From: Hyperoodon ampullatus | Taxonomy: Eukaryota > Chordata > Mammalia > Artiodactyla > Ziphiidae | Reading direction: 5' to 3' | NCBI GenBank assembly: GCA_949752795.1 | Contig: OX457071.1 | Span: 74,675,983-74,739,982 of the forward strand | Length of the DNA stretch: 64,000 nucleotides | In this document: in pieces, positions 54,112 to 64,000 of the stretch | How positions within the stretch are numbered: the stretch's first letter is position 1 | Layout: each line of letters starts with the position of its first letter | The notes under the pieces: generated by a model | Seen by the model: only the letters and a program-made list of their open reading frames with translations | What the model was told of the DNA's origin: nothing | Database searches by the model: none | Translations under genes and position numbers: made by a program

Positions 54112-55370
54112 GTTAACTTCCATGTAAGTAACAGACCTAGAAACATGGTGAATGAAAGCATTCCCAAAATGACCAGATGCCTCTATGAGATCTAAACTTA
54201 CCACCCTCGGAAGCAGATAAAAACACCCCACTTTTCCTGTGGTCTAGGAACGGACACTGTTTGCAAACTTCCTGACCAAACAAGCAAATGGTCTTGATTC
54301 TGTTTTCTAATAATATCCTTGGAAACATTACAGGCTTATTACAGGCTTTTTGTGACAGCTCATAATGACATATGTCTGGCAACGCTCTCTGGCATTGGGC
54401 TCTCCTGGGAAAGGCCAGCACGTAAGCCTGCTCTCTTTCCCCGGCCTCTCTCAATCACGATGCTTTGACTATTATAAGCCAACAGTGAGTCCCTGAGTAT
54501 CATCTTGCATAAGCACTTTGAAGACGTAGCAGACACGGGCTTACCCAGTCTTTACAGATGGTCTCGGGGATGCCGGTGGCACAAATCCTCCAAAGTCTTT
54601 CTATCTAAGCACCTCACCGTGTATTTGCTCTTCGCACAAGGATTTAAGTCTGAAATCACACTCTATCGCAATCTCGAATACCTCAGTACCTTTGCCCTAT
54701 TAATAACTATTCAACTCAGTGGTTAGTAGAGTAAGCACTGAACTTGCTGATTGAATAAGATGATGGCCTGTATCTCATTACTGGTGATAAATATCTGCAC
54801 GAAATAACTGTGAACCCAGATGTGGTTCAGCCAACCCTATGAAATACAGGCCAACATGTCACTGGATTTGCTGAGAAATGAATCTAAGGGCCCAGATATA
54901 CCAATGGCATTACTTATTTTGGTACGGCTGAAATGTACAAGTTCTGATAACATTTCCAGTATTTTGCCAGTTTCAGCCACAGGGCAGCCTCCCTTTGATC
55001 ACACTGAAGGTTGAGTGCATACTACAGGCGCAATACGACGATTCTGACTGCGCCGGGCGGGGCAGGACGCAGGCAGATGCCCTGCCATCTTGCTTTATAT
55101 CCTGGTGGAGCAATTCTGTGGTCATTTTAGGAACTTAATACAGAACTTAATACATATATGTGGGCATATATTAAATTCAAACTGCAGAAAGCTTAAATTT
55201 TCCATGGCGTCCTATAAGTGCAAAGATGATTTTCAACATGGTCTAAGTATTCATTTTTCAAAAATATTAAGGGTAAATGATTCCACACTCCAGAAAAGTC
55301 TTTAGGTATAACTCAACTTTCAAAAGCAGCAGCTGAGTTCATCTTCGAGCTCTATCAAAAAGGGGGAGGA

Positions 55371-55574
55371 GGGCTTCCCTGGTGGCGCAGTGGTTGAGAG
55401 TCCGCCTGCCGATGCAGGGGACACGGGTTTGTGCCCCAGTCCGGGAAGATCCCACATGCCGCGGAGCGGCTGGGCCCGTGAGCCATGGCCGCTGAGCCTG
55501 CGCGTCCGGAGCCTGTGCTCCACAACGGGAGAGGCCGCAACAGTGAGAGGCCCGTGTACCGCAAAAAAAAAAAA
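55371..55574 (+). mobile_element. CHR-type SINE, short class
   Basis: The copy is complete from gggcttccctggtggcgcag to an A tail. Flanks are aaaaagggggagga and aaaaagggcggggggcgagg, which is only a rough target-site duplication. A GA-rich stretch (about 55575-55625) follows the tail. Confidence 0.94.
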
Positions 55575-57479
55575 AGGGCGGGGGGCGAGGAGAAGAAGGA
55601 AGGGGAGGGAGGGAGAAGAAGGGTGGAAGCAAAAGAGACCTTGAGAGGCTTTAAAAAATACCATTTATATAAATGCGCCACTGTAACAATATATTAACCT
55701 TTACTACTAATAATATCCTCGTTGTTTAAAAGGTTCATTTACCTCATTCAGTGTTTAATATTTAAGAATCACATAAAGTTTGAAGGGGTCCCTGATATCT
55801 CAGGGCTGTACACACACATGCACTGCACAAAATACAGTCCTGATTCTCCTACGTTTGGACCTTGAAAAACAAACTCGCTTGTGCCCTTTCACTGGGATGA
55901 ATCACCCGGCATTTAAGGATGAAGAATTTTAAGACCAGATCGTCTAGTCATCTGAAGTCATCCTAATACAGCCTCTACATCTTGATTACAAACTCTAAAA
56001 ATTTCCTCCACAAACAGGAATTTCAAAGGGAAGGATGCTACCAACTGAGATGAAGCAATCTATTTATCACTGACCTCGACCACTACCTGCCTGGTGACGG
56101 CGCCCCCATCCTCCCCAGCCTCAGGGGTGCAGACCAACCATCTAACGCTGCGAGTCGAGAGGGAACCTGATCCTCCTTATTAAGTGAACAAAAACCCTTA
56201 TAACCTGATCCTGCGCCACGGCCGTAAATGCTGCCGGGGCAGCTCAGGCTTTCAGAGGGCTCTCGGTAAAGGGAGGACACCCCGTCTGCTGAAGATCAGC
56301 TTACTCTGCAATTGAGAAAGGGCCCCCTTTGAAATCAGGATACCCTGCTTGGGGGGTTCAGAATTTATCATCCGTACTTGCGTCCGTGACAATTTTATCA
56401 CGTGTCCGGGAAACAGAGCAATTCAAGGGGCGCTCAGACAGGAGGCTGGCTTCTGAAAACCTAACATCTCCATTAAATGGTGTCGAATCGATTAAGATCT
56501 GGGCAACCGCATTTTATAAAAACTTTACTAGGTTGTATGTTGTGAATTACACACAGTTTTATATTCACCGACGTCGACTGGTTATAGACTCTGTTTCTTC
56601 CTGTACTAGGCTCAAAAGAACGGCGCAGTCGAGGAAGGCTGGGATTTTAAATAAAAGATATTGGATCCTCCTGTTCCCAGGCTGCAACAGGGATCAGAAT
56701 AACACATTTAAATACCTTAATGTTTTTAGCACAAAAAGCATGAATTTGATACTCCGCTTCCTTGAAATGCTTTATTAAGGCTCCCAAGACCCTCTCAGGA
56801 GTGTCTGCCTTCCTTGAAGTTAACATACATTTATTGTTCCCCACTGTAAATTTCACTACTGTTTCAAAACAGCATGCCTGGCCTCTGCTGCGGGGCAGGT
56901 GGGTACCGGAAACAGAGCCCAAAGGAAAGCCGAGAAGGGCTTGAGTCTTGATGTTCTGGAGCAAACCTGTGGCTCCATCAGGACCGGGCAGCACGAGCTG
57001 ATGCAACGCTGAAAATGAATGACGAGCAAGGTGCTTAAGAGAATGATCTTAATTACACCTGCCTTTCACCTGTCACCGGTGCCTGGAACAAAGGCCACCT
57101 GGCTACCAATCCAACAAGCAGGCCAAGCTGTAACTACGTGCACTCTGAAAAAGGGGGCAGCCTGTCCACAGCCGACCTTCACCCCAGTGAATGCTTCTCT
57201 CTTTTCCATTCCTTTATTTTTTTTATTTTGAAGTGGGATTTGTTGGGTGGGAATGGAGGTAAATTAAACAAAGACCTTTCTTCCAAATAGCATAGAGCCT
57301 TCCCAAAGCTAAAGCCTATATGACATAAAAGCCACTAATTCTTGGTGTCAATAGCAGGAAAGGATAATGCTTTTCTTTTTCACCCACGTAAGACTGTTAA
57401 AATCAAGAGGTACATTTGTCCCAACCCACAGAACGTACAACACCAAGAGTGCACCCTACCGTCAACGATGGCTTCTGAG

Positions 57480-57660
57480 TGGTTATGACGTGTCCGTGTA
57501 GAGTCACTGGTTGTGACAAAGGTACCGCTCCGGCGGGGGATGGATGTTGATAGTGGGGGAAGCCATGCACGTGTGGGGCAGGGGCATAGGGGAACCTCTG
57601 TCCCTTTCCTTCAGTTTTGCTTTGAACCTGAAACTGTTCTAAAGCATAAAGCGACTGGGG
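57480..57660 (+). mobile_element. Old L1 3' UTR fragment
   Basis: 'gatgttgatagtgggggaag' and 'aacctgaaactgttctaaag' are a sense-strand old L1 3' UTR. It belongs to the same broad group as the antisense piece at 11575-11905. Confidence 0.7.
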
Positions 57661-58189
57661 AAAAAAAGGAAAGAAACAGCAGCATTCTACCACTCCCCAG
57701 GCCGAACACGAAAATCACTCGTGATGGTTCTGGACATGTGCTAAAGTCCTGGACAGTGGCAGAGAGAGATGGCCAGCCATCAAGCACCCGGGGCAGCAGG
57801 TCCTGGGCTGGCGGGCGCACCGGCATAGTGACCACCCACATGTGGGTCTGTGTAAAGAGAGGACACGAACCCCAATACATCGTGCGCCCCCAGAAGAAAT
57901 GAACTGTAACAGCAGCCCTCTGAGTCTACCACAGGCTTAATCTGTAACTTGGTCTTCTAACTGATCAAGGCCATTGTAATAGTGCTTCTTTGGATAAAGT
58001 CTGGTCTGAAACACAGTCAGCTGTGTACTTCTGTCTCCATAACTGGGCTCTGAGCTACCCGGTGTTAGGGACTTGCTTTACTCAACTTCAAATCCTGTTG
58101 CACCAAACACAAGAGGTAACAAACGAATGTTTGTTGAATTATCCATTTCTTAAATGATTCTTTTGGGACTTCAAACATAGGTCCCAGGA

Positions 58190-58464
58190 CTTCCCTGGTG
58201 GTGCAGTGGTTAAGAATCCACCTGCCAATGCAGGGGACACAAATGCAATCCCTGGACTGGGAAGATCCCACATGCCACAGAGCAAATAAGCCCGTGCACC
58301 ACAACTACTGAGCCCGCGTGCCACAACTACTGAAGCCTGTGCGCTGAGAGCCCGTGCTCCGCCACAAGAGAAGCCACCACAGTGAGAAGCCTGTGCGCAG
58401 TAACGAAGACCCAACGCAGCCAAAAATAAATAAATAAACAAATAAATAAATAAAAATTTAAAAA
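58190..58464 (+). mobile_element. CHR-type SINE, long class, shortened
   Basis: It runs from aggacttccctggtggtgca to 'gacccaacgcagcc' with a (TAAA)n tail. It lacks the 'gaagagtagcccc' stretch, like the copy at 29064. Flanks acataggtc and acacaggtc make a short target-site duplication with one mismatch. Confidence 0.94.
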
Positions 58465-59184
58465 ACACAGGTCTCTTTCTCCTCCTTCTTAATTATAATG
58501 AACAGTTTTCATTTCATGTTCAAGGACACACTTATCACACTAAGTGAATAATGATCACCTTGCAGTTTGGTTAAAGAAAGTGCAAGACTAAGAGTATTCA
58601 TTTGCCTGTTCAGAGAAGCCCAAATCATAACCTTTGATTCCACCTGGTACATTTCAGAGGAAATGAATTCAGGAACAGCCACATGTATGGGGTTACCACA
58701 TTTTGTAACCTCTTGTACCACTGCCTAAATATCAAGGCTGCTGTTTACGGGCTGGTAAGTGGGGTCGATGCCACCAGCACCTGTTACATCCACCTCGTCT
58801 GGTGGGACAATGCCGCCTTCAGGGCAGAGCGCCTGATGCTGAGCTTGGAAAGGGGACCAAGGCAGAGGTCACCAGATACCTGACCGAGGGGTTAGGGCCG
58901 GTACCAGATGGGGGTGGGGGGGTTAGAGTGAAGAAAGTTCCAGATGAGAAACCTGAGATGTAGAGGGCGGTGCTTCTAGAGAGGGGCTCCCAGCTCTACG
59001 CAGGCGGCTCTGAGTACTTGGCCCACAACAGGGAAGGAACCTTATGATTCCACCCAACTTGCAGCCCAAAATGGGACTCATTGACCAAACTGGGCCCCCA
59101 ATCAAGGGAATGTGACAGAGGGGGCGGCTAGAGCAGTGTCACAGTGAGCAAAGTCACAGCAAACACCTGCTCTCTCCCCTTCAT

Positions 59185-59187
<3 letters not shown>

Positions 59188-59219
<32 letters not shown>
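59188..59219 (+). repeat. (CA)n microsatellite
   Basis: About 16 CA units. Confidence 0.95.
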
Positions 59220-59221
<2 letters not shown>

Positions 59222-59387
59222 GTCTCATTAAACTGAATTGGTATATACTACAGATAGAATCTAAAGCAGCGATACCTTCCGTGTCGTAATTTTTTTTTTC
59301 AAGCAATGTAACAAAAACCCATCAATGTTACTTTGTCCTCTGGTTCTCAGTTTCCTGCTTGTACTTTGTTGGGTTAGTGGGGTGATA

Positions 59388-59548
59388 GACAAAGGGTATG
59401 GGGTTTCTTTTTGGGGTGATGAAAATGTTGTAAAATTGACTGTGGTGATGGTTGCATATCTGTGAATATACTAAAAACCATTAATTATACACTTTAAAGA
59501 GGTGAACTGTATGGCATATGAAATTATATCTTCTATAATGCTGTTTCT
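59388..59548 (+). mobile_element. Old L1 3' UTR
   Basis: 'ggtgatgaaaatgttgtaaa', 'gtggtgatggttgcatatct' and 'taattatacactttaaagag' are a diagnostic L1 3' UTR series. Confidence 0.85.
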
Positions 59549-60504
59549 TTAAAATAAAAAAAAGAAATTCTCACATATTGAGGTCTGGGGAAGTCATTCT
59601 GGCTTACATGAGGTAACCTGAATTTGATGCTGACTAAAACAGCCTGTTTGTGGTCTATCAAACATACATTGTACATCTGCTTTAATAATTAAAGAAAAGC
59701 ACACACTGACCAAAAGTAAAGAATGTCCATGTTCAAAATAAAGATTAAAGGCCCCTCTTCCTGGGATGCCAGTGCTGGGCCTCCTTTGATGATGAGCCTC
59801 CCTTCCCTGGTGCCAAGGCCATGCTGACTCGCTGTGTACGTGCTGGTCTGTTTTTTGAAACCTTGAAGAAATGTCTCCCTGACTTGTTGAACGTTCTTTG
59901 TTCTGACAAGACGTAAAACTGTGCTGAAAGCCCTGCTTCCCCAGAGAAGCTTCTCAGAGAAATCTGGGAAGCTGGCTTCTGGGCTATAGTCCTCAGTTTG
60001 GATCAACAAAAACTCTTTTCTATTCTTATCATTGATTGTTCATTGATTATTTTTATCAACAGAAGCCTCTGTGGTCCTGTGGTTGCTAAGAAAATTCCAC
60101 CCTTCCTTGGACAGGCACCTCCCCATCCCCTGGAGTCTGTTCTCTTCCCTATAAGTGTTCAGGGTCCCCATGATTAGAGCCGTGGGGAAGGGAGCTCCAG
60201 CGATGACCACGTGTGCACGAATGAACAAGCTGCATTCCGTGGGGAACTCGTCGCGTGAGAGGCATCAAATGACACGGCCAAAATGGGGTCCTGGCCTCTG
60301 TTCACCCAGATGGACAACAACCTCCCTGGCTCTGTTTCTCTTCCTCCGTGGGAAACAGTGAAGATTTCTATTGCTCCTTACGCTCTAAAATCCATACTTT
60401 TAAGTTGAAAGCAAACATATGAGACTCTAATGACAACAGAAAGAATAACCACCGTACAGGAGCAGCAAGTGCTGCTGTAGGAAGTACTGTTTACCCATCA
60501 GTAA

Positions 60505-60690
60505 CCTTCCCTACACTGACGATTCACGTCACCCTCACCGCAACGCTGAGAAACCGGCACCAGTATCCTGACCACCTCAGGGGTGGCGAGGCCAGGCTCA
60601 GGAAGATCAACATGTGTGCAGGGTCACAAAGCGAACGAGTGGCTGAGACAGGACTGGACACAGCTGTCTACCTCCAGGGCCTGCCCACTC
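60505..60690 (-). mobile_element. MIR, antisense
   Basis: 'caccctcaccgcaacgctga', 'gccaggctcaggaagatcaa' and 'gcagggtcacaaagcgaacg' follow antisense MIR order (balance of counts, then 'aaggtcacacagc'-like, then 'gtggcagagc'-like). Confidence 0.6.
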
Positions 60691-61315
60691 ACCACCGTGC
60701 CCCGCTCTTGGCTACTTGGACACACACACCTGGAATTCTCACTTTGTTCTGCTGAGCCATCCGGCCGGGCTCGGGTCTCCACCCCCAACCTTGAGGACCC
60801 AACAGTGTTACTCTGTCCCCTGGTTCTCAGTGTCCTGCCTATAATTTCGGGGTGTCACCACTGTCATCGGCCTCACAAGACAGCCATGAAGTCCGAATAA
60901 ATGCTAACGTGGATCAGCATTCTGAAAGGTAGGAGAAAAAGCCCGTATCTTAGTGTCTACCTGACTCTTGGACTCACCGCCAAGCACCAGCAACCCCCCC
61001 TCTCCACTGAGGATGCCCCCGCAAGCTCCATGCTAGTCCTGGCTAGGAACATCCTCTGTGAGCTCCTGGCCTCAGCGCCTCGCGGGGTCTTCAGGATGGA
61101 GATGGGATGAGAGTCAGAAGAAAATTTTGGCTGATGTGTCCTTGTTTGAATTTATCAGCCCTTCCCTTAAAGTCCTGTGTTGGATTGTTTCCATGTATAA
61201 TTTAGTAGAGGGTTTCTTTCTGTACCAACCCATTAAATGGTATAATAATTTACGCTAATTTTCATACCTACTGAATATGAATGTAAGAGAACACCAACAA
61301 GATTTCTAGTTCTTG

Positions 61316-61674
61316 GACTTCCCTGGTGGTGCGGTAGTTAAGAATCCGCCTGCCAACGCAGGGGACCCCGGTTCAAGCCCTGGTCCGGGAAGATCCCACA
61401 TGCCGCAGAGCAACTAAGCCCGTGCGCCACAGCTACTGAGCCTGTGCTCTAGAGCCCGTGAGCCACAACTACTGAGCCCGCGAGCCACAACTACTGAGCC
61501 CGCGCTCTGCAACAAGAGAAGCCACCGCAATGAGAAGCCCGCGCACCGCAATGAAGAGTAGCCCCCGCTCGCTGCAACTAGAGAAAGCCCGTGTGCAGCA
61601 GCGAAGACCCAACGCAGCCATTCATTAATTAACTAAATTTTATTTATTTAGTTAAGTTATTTAAAAAAAAAAAA
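61316..61674 (+). mobile_element. CHR-type SINE, long class, full length
   Basis: This is the longest copy here, with the 'gccacaactactgagcccgc' unit in tandem (about 61460-61500) and the 'gaagagtagcccccgctcgc' segment. The 16-bp target-site duplication has one mismatch: agatttctagttcttg at 61300-61315 and agatttccagttcttg at 61675-61690. Confidence 0.96.
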
Positions 61675-63845
61675 AGATTTCCAGTTCTTGCAGGGTGAAG
61701 ATTAGGCCTTCCTTTTTTAAATTGTCCACACATCCAACCAAGTGTTGGGCCCACAAGGGCTGCAGCTCATTTACCCACAGGACTCGGGCAGCAGAAGCAA
61801 CGGAAGCGGCTCCGGTGTGTGCTTGGGGGAGGGTAGGCACGCGGCAGAGAGCAAGTGAGGAGCGAACCACCTTGTCACTGCCAGCACCCCTCGCTCAGCA
61901 GCTCTGTCCCTGGGGACGTGGGGAGCTAAGCGGGGGAGGCCTGAGTCTGAAGATGAAGCTATAATAACACCAGCGTTTCTTGAATGATTAGAACTGGGCA
62001 GTCAGCCCACTCCATCCTCACGCCCTAAAACAATGCCAACTGTTCGCCAGAATAAGTTACAGACACGACAACGTGCAGCCACCACAAGCACCACCTCCTC
62101 CTCAAGTGATGTCTCACACAGAAGCGTGATTCTCTTCACGCACACCCTGACCCCAAAGTGTTCTTCCTCTTGCTCTCAGCTCCGGCAGCAGGACAGAGTA
62201 GCAAAGCCTGACTCCGCTGCGATGCAAGGAATGCAAGTGGAAGCCTACGCTTTCTAAAGAAAATGGATAGAAACTGATAGAGGAAAAACGTCAGACACGC
62301 CCAACTATGTCAACCACCACCAATGAACAAGTCAATAAGAGAACTACCCTCTCCTGCAGATGACGGTTCTCAGTTAACCTACAAACCTAATAAAATGTGC
62401 AATTATTCTCTTATATCAGAGAGAATCTGCGATTAGAGTAAAAAATAATAGAATCTGAAAAGCACTTCATCTCTGAGATGATTAAAATTACAGAAAGAGA
62501 TTAAATTAAAATTTGAATCTGGTCTTTATATTTGATCCAAACAATTTTAAGAGCTAAGGCCTCTTGCCTCTGTCACATCAGACAATTCTCCAGGGTGACC
62601 TTTTACTCATGTGGGGCTCGTCTGAGCTACAAACCTCTACGTAGAGTTCTTTTAAAATTGAAGGCATTCATTTTCAGTCAAAGGAAATGATTTTTCAGCC
62701 TTATTGAAAAGATGGTTTGGTTTCCAAGAAGCTAGCTGCAGCCTATTAAGTCATATTAGCAAAAGCACCCCCCCACCAAAAAAAAACCAATCACATTTCT
62801 CCGTTTGAAATGTTTAAAAGCTGGAGTTTTCCTAAGAAGCAAACAGAGACCACTGCTTCCTGGAAAGATGATGGTCTGGTGGGTCTGAGCCATCAACACG
62901 GGGATAAGTCTGCTCTGTCTGACTTGCTCACGGATGTCCTGAGCAGACACCTGGGCCAGTTAGTTTAATGAGACACAGACACGCTTTGTTGGTTTTCTTT
63001 CTACATTTTGGGACATTTTAATCAGCACGTTACAAAGTTCAGGTCATTTAGTAGAACAAAGAAAAATACATGCAACAATCGAGCCAACTGGTCAACCAAT
63101 ATAAATGCATGGGGCAATCAAGTTGGACGTGTAGAGATAGCCGCCCCGCTGCCTAGGTCCTGCAGGGGTAAGGCAGGGCCATCAATCCCCACTGAGTCAA
63201 ATGTATCTGCAGGGCACCCAATGGCTCTTGGAAGAAGCCACACAGACACGGTGCTAAATGCAAGGGGAGTGATTTCCTGCCAAGCCCTTGAGTGAATGAA
63301 GGAGAGAAAAATATACATGCATGTTGGCTTAATACACCTTCATGATAATTGGGAAATAGCCATTTTCTATTTCTTCCAAATGCACGTTAACCAAGGAAAT
63401 AGACTCTTCCTGAATTCTGGGGGGGGACATTTTGATGCAGGTGTGGTACCTCTTTTCGTGCACACCTGCTCACCAAGCTCGGGGGAAAAGGAGACCCTTC
63501 ACAGGCAGGAAAACCTTTCACTTCAGAGCATCATTCCGGGCCCCTGATGGGGCCGCGAGTTCTCAGACATCATGTCCCTAAGAGACAAACTGGGAGACAG
63601 CATCACAGACACAGGGAGGCCGACTCTCGCTCTGCAATCCCCCCCTCGAAGGCAGCACCAGGGTCGCTGTTTCCCAACATAACGCCCTTGTTCACCACAC
63701 TTCCTGGCACGTGGTCCACACTCACGATATTTGTGGACGGACCTACTGCACTAGAATGAGAAGCTCCCGGCCCACAGCTGCACATGGCTCTGGTCTGCGA
63801 GAACGGCAGAGTATTGTGTTCATTAAGGGAAGGGGACATGACAAA

Positions 63846-63872
63846 CCACACACACACACACACACACACACC
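63846..63872 (+). repeat. (CA)n microsatellite
   Basis: About 13 CA units, followed by a C-rich run. Confidence 0.95.
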
Positions 63873-64000
63873 ACTCCCCCCCAGACTGTCTGGCCAGCAT
63901 TCACGTGATTCAGCTCTGAGCTGGTGCTGAAGGACCTGGAGATGGTTTCACACGTGTGTGGGGGTCAGGCGTGGGTGGGGCAGCTACAGGACCACGCCCG

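Noticed and set aside
53782..54231. 149-codon minus-strand frame and similar frames at every short-class SINE, sharing words like GFPGGAVVESPPADAG
   Set aside because: The same peptides recur because the SINE sequence recurs in either direction; poly-Phe or poly-Lys parts are the A tails.

Overview
The window is nuclear DNA from a mammal, almost certainly a cetacean. It carries at least 16 tRNA-derived CHR-type SINEs in two length classes. The short class has the 'gagcggctgggcccgtgagc' core, an arrangement I know from whale and dolphin genomes. It also carries young LINE-1 (L1) copies with a 5' UTR and 3' UTR like cetacean L1. No BovB or other ruminant-typical repeat was recognised. There are no bacterial, plasmid or viral genes and no operons; this is mostly intron.

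Only two protein-coding exons are recognised, both on the minus strand. Exon A (45653-45836) encodes the end of the P domain, with the GDGAND hinge motif. Exon B (41400-41510) encodes transmembrane helix M5 of a P4-type ATPase (phospholipid flippase). The residues match ATP8A2 better than ATP8A1. The exons are adjacent in the transcript: the junction is in phase 0, splice sites are clean, and the intron between them is 4142 bp. The rest of the window is therefore inferred to be ATP8A2 intron. Neighbouring exons were looked for and not found.

Layout on the + strand: 1-605, end of an old L1; 1.6-7.98 kb, SINE cluster with a HAL1 relic and a 557-bp all-purine satellite; 9.0-10.3 kb, old L1; 11.6-16.5 kb, L1 relics and two SINEs; 16.5-24 kb, mostly unique sequence; 24.0-24.55 kb, solo LTR of an endogenous retrovirus; 25-33 kb, old L1 and MIR pieces plus two SINEs; 33098-39399, a full-length but broken L1 with a SINE nested in its 5' UTR and a 14-bp target-site duplication; 41.4-45.8 kb, the two exons; 48.7-53.5 kb, mariner ends, MER5A, an L1 with two tandem 3' UTRs inside a single target-site duplication, and another L1 tail; 53.9-61.7 kb, four more SINEs; the rest is unique intron with (CA)n tracts.

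No new biological system was found. The best observations concern retrotransposon structure: a tandem 3' UTR L1, a probable 3' transduction, a duplicated L1 5' UTR unit and a purine satellite at a SINE tail. All repeat family names are from pattern recognition and were not checked against a database.
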